From the NCBI RefSeq assembly GCF_900188455.1, contig NZ_FZOL01000001.1:62001-126000 (forward strand): DNA of 64,000 bases, written 5' to 3'. Shown in pieces: positions 1 to 8,123 of the stretch. How positions within the stretch are numbered: the stretch's first letter is position 1; each line of letters begins with the position of its first letter. A program made the translations under genes and the position numbers. The notes beneath the pieces are model-generated. The model searched no databases. It was not told the DNA's origin and was given only the letters and a program-made list of their open reading frames with translations. Source of the DNA: Pseudomonas japonica (GTDB lineage Bacteria > Pseudomonadota > Gammaproteobacteria > Pseudomonadales > Pseudomonadaceae).

Positions 1-2
1 AC

Positions 3-2471
3 CTGTCCTCGGGCAGCAACCTGAACTTCGCGCTCGGCGCGCCGGGCAGCTCGACCACCGTGGTACGGGTGGGCGGCAACCTGGTGCTGGACGGCACGCT
101 GAACATCAGCGATATCGGCGGCTTCGGGGTCGGGGTGTATCAACTGTTCAGCTACGGCGGCAGCCTGACCGACAATGGCCTGGTCTACGGCAGCCTGCCG
201 GGTGGCATCAGCGGTGCCAGCCTGGCCCTGCAGAGCTCCATCGCCAACCAGCTCAACCTGGTGGTGGGCAGCGACAGCGATCTGCAGTTCTGGAACGGTG
301 GCAAGACCAACCCGGACGGCACCATCGCCGGCGGCAGCGGCACCTGGGGCCCGGACACCAACTGGACCAACTCACGTGGCACCAGCAGCAGTGGCTGGGG
401 CGGTACCTTCGCGGTGTTCGGCGGCGCGCCGGGCACCGTCACCGTGGCAGGACTGCGGACCTTCAACGGCCTGCAGTTCCTCAGCAGCGGCTATCAAGTG
501 GTCGCCGGCAGCGGCGGGGCGCTGGCACCGGTCAACGGCAGCGCTGGCAGCCTGGCGGCGGTCCGCGTCAATGCCGGCGCCAGCGCCAGCATCGCGGCGC
601 CGCTGGTGGGCACTGGCGGTATCGAGAAACTCGACACCGGCACGCTGATCCTCACCGGTGCCAACACCTACAGCGGCGGCACCACCGTCAGCGGCGGTAC
701 CTTGCAGGGCAACACCAGCAGTCTGCAGGGCCGCATCCTCACCAATGCGGGCGGCACCCTGGTCTTCGATCAGGGCAGCAACGGTCAGCTCATGGGCACC
801 CTCAGCGGCACCGGTGCCATTGCCAAGCGCGGCAGCGGCAGCCTGCTGCTGACCGGCAACCAGCCGGCCAGCGGTACCTTCGCCGTCGATGCGGGCACCC
901 TGATCGTCGGCAACGCGGCCAATCCGGGCAGCGTGCTCGGCTCGCAGGTCACCGTCGCCAACGGCGCCGCCCTGACCGGTACCGGCACGGTCGGCTCGCT
1001 GGTCAACCATGGCACCGTGGCCACCGGTCTCGACGGCGGCAACCTGAGCGTGGCGGGCAACTTCACCAACGCCAGCGATGGCACCCTGAGCGTGGCCATC
1101 ACGCCGTCCCTGACCAACTACCTGAACGTGGGCGGCACCGCGAACCTGGGCGGCACCCTGCAGGTGCTGAACCTCGGCAGCTACACCGGCGATACCCGCT
1201 ACACCCTGATCAACGCCGCCGGTGGCGTGACCGGCACCTTCGCCAACGCCAGCGGACTGTCGAGCCTGCTGTTCCTCGACTCGGCGCTGACCTACGGGGC
1301 CAACACTGTGACACTGTCGGTTGCGCGCAACGGGGTGGCCTTCGCCGACGTCGCCGAAACCAGCAACCAGCGCAACGTCGCGGCCGCGCTGGACACGGCG
1401 GCGGCACCGGCCAGCCTGCGCAGCGCGATCATCACGGCCGACCGCGCCACCGCGCTGGCGGCGTTCGACAGCCTGTCGGGCGAGATCCACGCCAGCACCG
1501 CCAGCGTGCTGATCGAGGATTCGCGCTATGTCCGCGATGCGCTCAACGACCGCATGCGCCAGTCCGGTTGCAGCAGCGACCAGGATCCGCGTCGCGCGCT
1601 GGCGCCGAGCGGCAACCAGCAGGCTACCAGCCAGGGTTGCCAGGGCGAGAGCGTCGGCTGGATCCGCGCGCTGGGCGGCTGGGGTGACTTCGAAGGCGGC
1701 CACGCCGCGGCCAATATCGATCGCGACCTGTCCGGTTTCATGCTCGGTATCGACAACAACCTCAACGACGAATGGCGTCTGGGGATCGCCGCCGGCTACA
1801 GCAACAGCAGCATCAACGCCAAGGGCCGCGGTGCCGACTCGTCGGTGGACAGCTATCACCTGGCGAGCTACCTGAGCTATCAGATGGACGCGTTCGCCGC
1901 GCGCCTGGGGGCCGCCTACACCTGGCACGACATCGACACCAAGCGCGACATCAGCGTGGGCAGCTACAACGACCGCCTGAAAGCCGGCTACAAGGCGCGC
2001 AGTGCCCAGGTCTTCGGTGAAGTGGGTTATGCCATCGATGCGGGCGGCGTGGCCCTGGAGCCGTTCGCGGGCCTGGCCTACGTCAACTACGACAGCGACA
2101 CCGGCCGCGAGAAGGGCGGGGCGGGGCGGCTGGAGGCCAAGGCCGACCAGGACGTGACCTTCTCCACCGTCGGCCTGCGCGTGGGCAAGGCGTTCACGCT
2201 GGCCAACGGCGCGGAACTGACGCCACGCGGCAGCCTCGGCTGGCGGCATGCCTTCGGCGATACCAAGCCGGACGCGGACCTGACCTTCGTCGAGGGTGGC
2301 GCCAGCTTCAGCAGCCAGGGCGTCCCGATCGCCCGGGATGCCGCGGTGGTCGAGGCGGGGCTGGACCTGAGCATCGGCAGCGCCGGCAAGCTGGGCGTGG
2401 GTTACTCGGGGCAGTTGTCCAGCGAGAACCGTGACCATGCGGTGACGCTGACCTTCAGCATGGGCTTCTGA
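3..2471 (+). CDS. Autotransporter (type Va), 3' part; 5' end outside window
   Basis: The reading frame is open from the first bases, so the true start lies upstream. The visible part is about 822 residues. Residues up to roughly nucleotide 1640 are Gly/Ser/Thr/Asn-rich with passenger-associated repeats such as NTYSGGTTVSGGTL, typical of a beta-helical passenger. The last 270 or so residues (from about VGWIRALGGWGDF) alternate in beta-barrel fashion and end in a terminal Phe (TFSMGF), the usual C-terminal signature for outer-membrane insertion by BAM. The family secretes its passenger through this barrel. I see no protease or lipase motif in the visible passenger, so the function (adhesin or other surface protein) is open. 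Confidence 0.9.
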   Translation: MSSGSNLNFALGAPGSSTTVVRVGGNLVLDGTLNISDIGGFGVGVYQLFSYGGSLTDNGLVYGSLPGGISGASLALQSSIANQLNLVVGSDSDLQFWNGGKTNPDGTIAGGSGTWGPDTNWTNSRGTSSSGWGGTFAVFGGAPGTVTVAGLRTFNGLQFLSSGYQVVAGSGGALAPVNGSAGSLAAVRVNAGASASIAAPLVGTGGIEKLDTGTLILTGANTYSGGTTVSGGTLQGNTSSLQGRILTNAGGTLVFDQGSNGQLMGTLSGTGAIAKRGSGSLLLTGNQPASGTFAVDAGTLIVGNAANPGSVLGSQVTVANGAALTGTGTVGSLVNHGTVATGLDGGNLSVAGNFTNASDGTLSVAITPSLTNYLNVGGTANLGGTLQVLNLGSYTGDTRYTLINAAGGVTGTFANASGLSSLLFLDSALTYGANTVTLSVARNGVAFADVAETSNQRNVAAALDTAAAPASLRSAIITADRATALAAFDSLSGEIHASTASVLIEDSRYVRDALNDRMRQSGCSSDQDPRRALAPSGNQQATSQGCQGESVGWIRALGGWGDFEGGHAAANIDRDLSGFMLGIDNNLNDEWRLGIAAGYSNSSINAKGRGADSSVDSYHLASYLSYQMDAFAARLGAAYTWHDIDTKRDISVGSYNDRLKAGYKARSAQVFGEVGYAIDAGGVALEPFAGLAYVNYDSDTGREKGGAGRLEAKADQDVTFSTVGLRVGKAFTLANGAELTPRGSLGWRHAFGDTKPDADLTFVEGGASFSSQGVPIARDAAVVEAGLDLSIGSAGKLGVGYSGQLSSENRDHAVTLTFSMGF

Positions 2472-2481
2472 TCCGTTGTAG

Positions 2482-2559
2482 CCTTCGCCGTGGTTCGGCA
2501 CACCGACAAGCCAGTTCCTACGGGAACGAGCTTGTCGGTGCGCCGAACCACGGCGAAGG
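2482..2559. repeat. Long inverted repeat (30-bp arms) after the autotransporter gene
   Basis: Arms 2482-2511 and 2530-2559 are reverse complements with one mismatch, separated by 18 bases. It lies 11 bases after the stop codon and could fold as a strong hairpin that ends or stabilises the upstream mRNA. There is no T-run, so it is not a classical intrinsic terminator. The arm core (CCTTCGCxGTGGTTCG) resembles the repeat at 25579-25672. Confidence 0.85.
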
Positions 2560-2617
2560 GCCGCAACGCGATGCCGATATACGGTATCGTCGCGAACTCA
2601 CTTGTCCGAGATCGCCC

Positions 2618-3178
2618 ATGGCGCGCTTCTACATCCCTCTTTCCCTGCTGTTCTATCTCCTGGCCCTGTGTTTCGACGCCGTCGAACTGAGCGGCGGCAG
2701 CCAGCTGTCGTCCCTGCAAGTGCTCCTGCAGGGCCCATGGGGCATCGTCTTCGGTCTGTTCGGCTGGTTCGCCAACCCGTTGTTCGGCCTGGCCCTGCTG
2801 GTGCGCCGGCGCTGGCGCTGGTTCGCGCTGGTCCTCGGCCTCTGCGCGTTGTACCTGGCCATTGGCAGCCATGCCATCGAACGTCTGCCGGACAACCAGA
2901 GCTACACCTTCCACGGCGTCCTGCACTTCGCGCCTGGCTACTACCTGTGGGTCTTCGCCATCGCCGTGTTCTGCGCCGGCCAGGCCTGGTGGTGCAGCCG
3001 CGGGCGCAACGTCGAGGTGCCGCGCTGGGGACTGGTCGAGGGTGGTTTGGCGCTGTTGCTGCTGGCGGTGGTGCTGATCGGTCTGCGCGACGAAAGCCTG
3101 CGCTTCGATATCGAGCGAGCCCTGGAGTGGCCCTCGGGGTGGGAGATGCGGCCACCCGTGCGCGGGGAGTCGATCTGA
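2618..3178 (+). CDS. Small inner-membrane protein of unknown function
   Basis: 186 residues with about four hydrophobic helices: residues 1-15, 30-55, 60-78 and 108-165 in two segments. It starts at the ATG followed by ARFYIPLSLLFYLLALCF. I recognise no family motif. Its stop codon overlaps the start of the next gene by one base (TGATG), so the two are almost certainly cotranscribed and translationally coupled with the nucleotidyltransferase-like gene. Function not assigned. Confidence 0.75.
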   Translation: MARFYIPLSLLFYLLALCFDAVELSGGSQLSSLQVLLQGPWGIVFGLFGWFANPLFGLALLVRRRWRWFALVLGLCALYLAIGSHAIERLPDNQSYTFHGVLHFAPGYYLWVFAIAVFCAGQAWWCSRGRNVEVPRWGLVEGGLALLLLAVVLIGLRDESLRFDIERALEWPSGWEMRPPVRGESI

Positions 3179-3738
3179 TGAGCGTGCTGACTGACGAAGC
3201 GCTGGTCGCCATGGCCCTGAAGAACCCGGTCAATGTCGAGCTGCTGCGGGTGCTGGTGGAACTCGACCTGCCGCAGTGCATGCTGACCGCCGGTTGCCTG
3301 TTCCAGGCCCTGTGGAACCTCAGGAGTGGCCGCGAGCCGGACTGGGGGGTGAAGGACTACGACGTGATCTACTTCGACAGCGACCTGTCGTGGGAGGCGG
3401 AAGACCGCGTGATCCAGCGCGTGCGCCAGGCCTGTGGCGCGCTGGCCGACAAGGTCGAGGTGCGCAACCAGGCGCGGGTGCACCTCTGGTATGAGGACAA
3501 GTTTGGTGTGCCTTATACACCGCTGCTCAAGGTCACCGACGGCATCGACCGCTATCTGGTGCGCTCCACCTGCCTGGGGCTGGATGTGCGCAGTGGCGAG
3601 CTGTACAGCACCTGGGGGCTGGATGATCTGCAGCAGGGGGTGTTGCGCAGCAATCCGTTGAATCACCAGCCGCCGTTGTTCCAGGAAAAGGCCAGGAAGT
3701 ACCAGGAGCGCTGGTCGTGGTTGACGATCGAGGATTGA
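3178..3738 (+). CDS. Nucleotidyltransferase family protein (NTP_transf_6 / DUF925-like)
   Basis: 186 residues. It resembles the bacterial nucleotidyltransferase-like family with an early GCLFQALWN segment followed by the acidic KDYDVIYFDSDLSWEAED stretch (around residues 58-75), which supplies the Asp pair expected of a nucleotidyltransferase-fold active site. The longer frame reading in from 2602 is ignored because the overlapping ATG at 3178 directly follows the upstream stop and the upstream extension is an out-of-frame shadow of the membrane protein gene. The substrate is unknown. A 12-G run begins at the base after the stop codon. Confidence 0.8.
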   Translation: MSVLTDEALVAMALKNPVNVELLRVLVELDLPQCMLTAGCLFQALWNLRSGREPDWGVKDYDVIYFDSDLSWEAEDRVIQRVRQACGALADKVEVRNQARVHLWYEDKFGVPYTPLLKVTDGIDRYLVRSTCLGLDVRSGELYSTWGLDDLQQGVLRSNPLNHQPPLFQEKARKYQERWSWLTIED

Positions 3739-3750
3739 GGGGGGGGGGGG
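3739..3750. repeat. Homopolymer run of 12 G
   Basis: Twelve consecutive G directly after the TGA of the nucleotidyltransferase-like gene. Such tracts are prone to slippage and to sequencing error. Because it lies just after the stop codon, a length change would not alter the encoded protein. Confidence 0.9.
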
Positions 3751-3846
3751 CCAAGTGCTCGCCGTGACAGGTGCGGGGCCCTTGAGATCGAGCGCCGCCC
3801 GCGCGGCGCATCGCGGTGCATGACGATGCTCTTATAGCGCCCTTCA

Positions 3847-4099
3847 GATCGAGCGCCGTCCGCACGGCGCTTCGCGAGCAAGCTCGCTCCCACAGTTTGT
3901 TGCAACGCGCCATGGCTTGTGGGATTTGAGTTGTCAGCCCTTGGTGCTTGGCGATTTATTGCGGGGAGGCTGTTGGGCCCGACTTGATATCGCATCGTAA
4001 AAACAAGGCGGACAACCATGGCCTATCAGACATAGGTTCGTTGCAACAAACTGTGGGAGCGAGCTTGCTCGCGAAGCGCCGTGCGGACGGCGCTCGATC
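3847..4099. repeat. Perfect 61-bp inverted repeat, arms 3847-3907 and 4039-4099 (REP-type), filling a 413-bp gene-free gap
   Basis: The two 61-base arms are exact reverse complements, separated by 131 bases, and each contains the REP-like core GTGGGAGCGAGCTTGCTCGCG. A third, degenerate copy of the outer part (GATCGAGCGCCG...) lies in direct orientation at about 3786-3815. The gap 3739-4151 lies between convergent genes. I see no gene in it. Confidence 0.9.
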
Positions 4100-4151
4100 T
4101 CAAGGGCGCTGCAAGACTCAAGACAGGCAGCCGGTAGTTGCAACCGATCCC

Positions 4152-4493
4152 TCAAGCCTTGCGCTTGAGCGGTTCGCCGTCGAACTTCACCCCAGCCAGG
4201 CCATGGGCGATCAGTGCGCGGATATTGCCGTGGTCGCTGCCTTCGGGGGTGGCCAGCACCGAGCGGTAGTGCTCGCCGAAGGCCAGCAGGGTTTCCTGAT
4301 CGCTCAGGCCTTCCAGCAGGGCCAGGCCGAGGGTCTTGCACGAACCTTCGTTCTGCCCGGCGGCGCTGGCCACGCCGCCGTTGTCGAAGGCGGTCTGCTG
4401 GTAGTCATAGTGTTCGGCGACGAAGGCCAGGGTGTCGGCGAAAACGTGTTCGCCGGTGTCGAGGCTGGCGCGCAGCCGGGTCAGGTCAGTCAT
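4152..4493 (-). CDS. hopJ: HopJ family protein
   Basis: 113 residues, start at MTDLTRLRASLD. The sequence matches the HopJ family (TLAFVAEHYDYQQTAFDNGG, NEGSCKTLGLALLEGLS, GEHYRSVLATPEGSDHGNIR), first named as a putative type III effector in P. syringae but present in most pseudomonads and other bacteria without type III secretion, so a housekeeping role is more likely here. It overlaps the DUF1244 gene by 8 bases and probably forms an operon folM-DUF1244-hopJ. A longer start at 4601 would lie wholly within the neighbouring gene and is rejected. Confidence 0.85.
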   Translation of the reverse strand: MTDLTRLRASLDTGEHVFADTLAFVAEHYDYQQTAFDNGGVASAAGQNEGSCKTLGLALLEGLSDQETLLAFGEHYRSVLATPEGSDHGNIRALIAHGLAGVKFDGEPLKRKA

Positions 4494-4782
4494 GGGTTTT
4501 TCCTTTGGCGAACGCGGCCTGCTGCTCGGCGCTGGCCTCTTTCTGGTATTGGTTTTTCCACTGCTCGTAAGGCATGCCGTAGACCACCTCGCGGGCGTCA
4601 TCCAGGCTGACGTCTATCTGGCGGTCGTCCGCGGCCGCCTTGTACCACTTGGACAGGCAGTTGCGGCAGAAGCCGGACAGGTTCATCAGGTCGATGTTCT
4701 GCACGTCGCTGCGCTGGCGCAGGTGTTCGACCAGGCGACGGAACGCCGCTGCTTCGAGTTCGAGTTGTTCTTGCGGAGTCAT
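4486..4782 (-). CDS. DUF1244 domain protein
   Basis: 98 residues with the features of the DUF1244 family: a central Cys pair in NLSGFCRNCLSKWYKAA (residues 34-50), followed by VYGMPYEQWK. The conserved CxxC could bind a metal or act in redox chemistry, but no function is established. It lies 13 bases downstream of folM and overlaps hopJ, a conserved arrangement in pseudomonads. Confidence 0.85.
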   Translation of the reverse strand: MTPQEQLELEAAAFRRLVEHLRQRSDVQNIDLMNLSGFCRNCLSKWYKAAADDRQIDVSLDDAREVVYGMPYEQWKNQYQKEASAEQQAAFAKGKTHD

Positions 4783-4795
4783 GGCTTTCTCGGTT

Positions 4796-5488
4796 TCAGG
4801 CGATTCGGTTCTTCAGGTGGCGGCCACCGTTGATGACCACGTTGCTGCCGGTGCTGTACTGACTTTCGAGGAGGAAGAACACCGCGTCGATCAGCGGCTG
4901 GGCGCCGGGCTCGAATTCCAGCAGGGCCTTCTTCAGGGTCTGCTGGCGGTACTGCTCGTCGCCGCCTTCCTTGAGGATCAGCAGCCCCGGCAGCACGGCA
5001 TTCACCCGCACCGTGGGCGCGTACTTCTCGGCGAACGACAGCACCATGTTCTGCAGCGCGGCCTTGGTCGCGGCGTAGCCGATATGGCTCTTGCTGCCGC
5101 GCGACGAGGTCTCGTCGCAGATATGGATGATGTCCGCCTTGTCCAGCTTCAGCAACTGCTCGCCGAGGGCCAGGTTGAGGTGGTACGGCGCCTCGACGTG
5201 GAGCTTGAACATGGTGGTGAGGTTGTCCAGGTCGTCGTCGAGCCACAGCGAAGCGTTGTGGACGATCGCGCGCAGGCCATCGTAGTGGTTGCGCAGGTGC
5301 TCGATCAGGGCTTCGCGGTCGTCTTCGCGGCACAGGTCGGCCTGGAACGGGATGATGTTCGGATGCGCCGGAGCGGTGATCTTGCTGCGGCTGGCGCTGA
5401 CCACCGTGTGGCCGGCCTGCGCCAGTTGCGTGGCCAGCGCCAGCCCGACTCGCTGGCTGCCACCGGTAACTAGGATTGGGCTGTTCAT
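4796..5488 (-). CDS. folM: Dihydromonapterin / dihydrofolate reductase FolM (SDR fold)
   Basis: 230 residues. It is a short-chain dehydrogenase with the pteridine-reductase-type cofactor motif TGGSQRVG (TGxxxRxG) at residues 8-15 and the catalytic Tyr-x-x-x-Lys in IGYAATKAALQNM. The family reduces dihydromonapterin (and dihydrofolate) with NADPH in the cytoplasm, supplying tetrahydromonapterin, a cofactor for bacterial phenylalanine hydroxylase. It is the first gene of a probable folM-DUF1244-hopJ operon. Reduced pterin/folate supply is often found next to light-response genes, and a LitR-like gene and a LOV gene lie within 3.5 kb. Confidence 0.85.
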   Translation of the reverse strand: MNSPILVTGGSQRVGLALATQLAQAGHTVVSASRSKITAPAHPNIIPFQADLCREDDREALIEHLRNHYDGLRAIVHNASLWLDDDLDNLTTMFKLHVEAPYHLNLALGEQLLKLDKADIIHICDETSSRGSKSHIGYAATKAALQNMVLSFAEKYAPTVRVNAVLPGLLILKEGGDEQYRQQTLKKALLEFEPGAQPLIDAVFFLLESQYSTGSNVVINGGRHLKNRIA

Positions 5489-5570
5489 ATGCGGGGACGA
5501 TCAACTTTTTCAGGTTCGCGGTCAGTCGCCAGCATACCCGAACTCGCCTGGAATGACCGCCCCCGGCCGG

Positions 5571-6152
5571 TCAGCGGCTTTCCAGCGATTCGCCGGCGTT
5601 GCCCGGCGCCGGTGCCACCGCTGGGCGGGCATTGAGCCAGCCGGCCAGGCAGCGGGTCGACAGGGGAATGAACAGGTACACCATCAGCGGCGTCAGCCCC
5701 AGGGTGCTGAGCAGGATGCGCGGCAGCAGGCTCAGTTCCGCCAGCCAGTGGCCGAACAGCAGGTTGAACGCCAGCGACACCGGAAAGAACGCCAGCCAGA
5801 TCGCCACCGCCTGTTTCCAGCGCGGCGGACGCTGCGCGGCGTCGTTGCCGAACCAGCCTTCGATACCGCTCACGCGTTTCTCCGTCGGCTGTTCGAACAA
5901 CCCGTTGCCGCGGGCCAGCCAGGCGCTGCGCGAGGCGGAGAACTCCCAGGCATGCAGGGTCTTTTCGTCGACGAAGCGGAAGATGATCTGGAATTCGTCG
6001 CCCTGGGGCGGCGGGGCCAGCACGCCGGAGCCGAGGTAGCCGGGAAAGTCGGTGGCCAACTGCTCGCCTTCGTGCAGCCAGGCGATCATGTCCTGATAAC
6101 GGCCCTCGGCAGCACGCCGGGCAAGCATCAGGGTAACGGGTGGGGTAGACAT
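5571..6152 (-). CDS. Antibiotic-biosynthesis-monooxygenase-like protein with C-terminal membrane segments
   Basis: 193 residues starting MSTPPVTLMLARR, chosen because AGGAG lies 7-8 bases upstream. Residues 5-95 look like an ABM-type ferredoxin-fold domain (EFQIIFRFVDEKTLHAWEFS). Residues 120-180 carry two hydrophobic helices (AVAIWLAFFPVSLAFNLLFG and LLPRILLSTLGLTPLMVYLF). Proteins of this architecture are common in bacteria, and their reaction is unknown. It is transcribed away from the MerR regulator gene, so the two share an intergenic region. Confidence 0.75.
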   Translation of the reverse strand: MSTPPVTLMLARRAAEGRYQDMIAWLHEGEQLATDFPGYLGSGVLAPPPQGDEFQIIFRFVDEKTLHAWEFSASRSAWLARGNGLFEQPTEKRVSGIEGWFGNDAAQRPPRWKQAVAIWLAFFPVSLAFNLLFGHWLAELSLLPRILLSTLGLTPLMVYLFIPLSTRCLAGWLNARPAVAPAPGNAGESLESR

Positions 6153-6368
6153 CGTGTATCTCCTGGCAACGGGTCGCGGCGGGTAGCCATGACCACGGAT
6201 CGCCGCCCGGGGTGTTGGGCGGCGTCCGAAAACAAGCAAGGATTATTCCGTAAATATTGTGACTCGTCAGTGTCGGTTTTGACCTGGTTCACAGTGATGT
6301 TTGGTCCTGCTTCCTCTCGCCGGGCTAGAATGGTCATCCTTTTCCTACAACCTGCGGCGTGTCAGGCG

Positions 6369-7319
6369 ATGATCGAGCTTTCCCCGGCTTCACTCAGCGA
6401 GCGTGGTCTGGACCATGAGGAGCTGTTTCCCATTCGTGAAGTGGCACGCCTGACGGGCATCAATCCGGTCACCCTGCGCGCCTGGGAGCGCCGTTATGGC
6501 CTGATCCAGCCGACACGCACCGAAAGTGGGCATCGCTTGTATTCGCGCTCCGATATCGACGACGTCCGCCATATCCTCGGCTGGATCGAACGCGGCGTGG
6601 CGGTGAGCAAGGTCGGCAAGATCCTCGCGCGCGACCGCGCGGCGCAGAGCCAGCCCGAGCAGAGCGTCAGCCCCGCGCCGGTCAGGGACCACGAGCAATG
6701 GCGCAATCAGCTGCGCCAGGCAGTGCAGGGGTTCGACGAAAGCCGGCTGGAGCGGGTCTACGGCCAGGTGTTCGCCAGTTATCCCCTGGCCGTGGTGTTC
6801 CAGGACATCCTCATGCCGCTGTGGCAGGAACTGCGCGTGGCCCATGACGGTTTCGGCCGCCTCAGCGAATGGCTGTTCCTCGATACCTTTCTGCGTGCCC
6901 GCGCCTGGCAGCGCCTGCAACTGGCGCGGGAAGAACAATCCACGCGAGTGCTGCTGGCCGCGCTGCCGGAGCAGTGCCGCGAGCTGGAACTGCTGGTCTG
7001 CGCTCTGTTGCTGGGCAGCAGCGACGTGGCGGTGAGCGTGCTGGCGCCGGGGCAGCCGCTGGAGGAGTTGAGCCTGGTCTGCGAACGCATGGCCCCCGAT
7101 GCGCTGGTGCTGTTTTCCAACCACGCTCCCGCCGCCGACCTGGCCAAGCGTCTGGCACGCCTGGCGCTGGCCCTGGATTGTCCGTTGCTGTTCGCCGGCG
7201 AGGCGTCGGAAATGCTTCAGGACAACCTGGTCGGTTCACAGATCGTCTGTCTGGGCGGGGAAGGGCGCTTGATGCGCCGGCGTCTGCAGCAGTGCCTCGA
7301 AGGCCACCTCGACAGTTAG
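6369..7319 (+). CDS. MerR-family regulator with degenerate cobalamin-binding domain (class II LitR-like)
   Basis: 316 residues, start MIELSPASLSERG. Residues 20-90 are a MerR winged helix-turn-helix (IREVARLTGINPVTLRAWERRYG, then the GHRLYSRSDI wing). The rest resembles the four-helix plus Rossmann B12-binding module of LitR/CarH photoreceptors. The expected GExH signature that supplies the cobalamin-ligating His is replaced around residues 200-206 by PEQCREL, so B12 binding is unlikely. This fits class II LitR proteins (the PplR proteins of P. putida), which respond to light through a separate short LOV protein. Such a LOV gene lies 0.8 kb away. The stop codon TAG is shared with the end of a MITE-like element. 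Confidence 0.8.
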   Translation: MIELSPASLSERGLDHEELFPIREVARLTGINPVTLRAWERRYGLIQPTRTESGHRLYSRSDIDDVRHILGWIERGVAVSKVGKILARDRAAQSQPEQSVSPAPVRDHEQWRNQLRQAVQGFDESRLERVYGQVFASYPLAVVFQDILMPLWQELRVAHDGFGRLSEWLFLDTFLRARAWQRLQLAREEQSTRVLLAALPEQCRELELLVCALLLGSSDVAVSVLAPGQPLEELSLVCERMAPDALVLFSNHAPAADLAKRLARLALALDCPLLFAGEASEMLQDNLVGSQIVCLGGEGRLMRRRLQQCLEGHLDS

Positions 7320-7460
7320 GCTCTGTACGAAATGCATCCGAGCTCGCCCATGCTGCGTTGAAAACGGGCTCGGAATGCTCATTTACTCCAGTAAACTCCG
7401 CTTCCTCGCCCGTTTTCGCCTTGCCTGGCCTTCGCTCGAATACATTTCGTACAGAGCCTA
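7317..7460. mobile_element. MITE-like element, copy 1 (TA-flanked, 18-bp terminal inverted repeats)
   Basis: The element begins TAGGCTCTGTACGAAATG and ends with its exact reverse complement. It has no coding capacity and is nearly identical to the element at 16292-16449 over both outer parts. The flanking TA dinucleotides suggest a TA target duplication, as for IS630/mariner-type elements. Its ends form the TAG stop codons of the convergent genes on both sides: 7317-7319 for the MerR gene and the complement of 7458-7460 for the PilZ-like gene. Confidence 0.85.
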
Positions 7461-8066
7461 GCTGCAGTGCACTTGCGGATGGGTGCGGCGGTGCTGCTGC
7501 AACATGTACTGGCGCAAGCGCTCGATCTCTTCCGGCTGGCGCTGGCTCAGCTTGTAGGCGGCCAGGCCGTCCACGGTGAGCCGCTGCAGGGTGCCGCGCA
7601 GGGCGATGGGGGCGATGCCGTCCGGGGCGAACCAGAGATTGAAGGTTTTCGGCGCCTTGCGCCCTGACGGCAGTTCCAGCAGCACGCCCTTGAAGGAGAT
7701 TTCCCGGACTTTCAGGCCGCTGCTCAGGCCCAGCTGGTCTTCCAGCATCACCGGCGTGTCCAGGCTCAGGCGCCAGGGCCGCACCACCGCGCCTTCTTCA
7801 TAGATGCTCGGCGCGCCCACCTGCAGGTGCAGGGCGTGGAACTCGTCCTCCACCAGCAACAGCGGAAAACTCATCTGCTGGTTGTCCAGTTGTGCCTGCA
7901 CGGTGACCTGTTCGTTGGCCACCAGGCGGGTGAGCAATTGCTGGACGTCGCTGCGACCGTTGAGGCGCAGCGTGGAATTGGGGTCCACGCGGTTGAGCTG
8001 GGGCGAGCGGTGCACGCTCTGGATGAAATCCAGCTCGTCCTGGGTCAGAAGGGCATCGGCTTGCAT
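7458..8066 (-). CDS. PilZ-like domain protein, probable signalling protein
   Basis: 202 residues. The architecture resembles YcgR-type proteins: an N-terminal flagellar-brake-like beta domain (about residues 40-95) and a second beta barrel (about 100-190) with LKVREISFKGVLLEL at the place of the PilZ D/NxSxxG motif, ending in the typical IERLRQYMLQQHRR helix. The c-di-GMP-binding RxxxR and DxSxxG residues are not clearly present, so ligand binding is doubtful. It lies downstream of and codirectional with the LOV gene (57-base gap), so they may be cotranscribed. Its stop codon is formed by the end of the MITE-like element. Confidence 0.65.
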   Translation of the reverse strand: MQADALLTQDELDFIQSVHRSPQLNRVDPNSTLRLNGRSDVQQLLTRLVANEQVTVQAQLDNQQMSFPLLLVEDEFHALHLQVGAPSIYEEGAVVRPWRLSLDTPVMLEDQLGLSSGLKVREISFKGVLLELPSGRKAPKTFNLWFAPDGIAPIALRGTLQRLTVDGLAAYKLSQRQPEEIERLRQYMLQQHRRTHPQVHCS

Positions 8067-8123
8067 GATGATTACTGCTGCGATTTTTCCGGGTGATGAA
8101 TGGACAGCGAATCGGTGCCTTTG

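Noticed and set aside
372..2501. A 709-residue minus-strand open frame opposite the autotransporter
   Set aside because: Antisense shadow. The plus strand encodes clear passenger repeats and a terminal beta-barrel.
3178..3738. Phase variation of the nucleotidyltransferase-like gene through the G12 tract
   Set aside because: The tract begins after the stop codon, so slippage would not change this protein. It is kept only as a sequence feature.
5289..6368. An extended start for the MerR regulator giving 676 residues
   Set aside because: The extension is antisense to folM and the monooxygenase-like gene. The family starts shortly before the helix-turn-helix at 6369.
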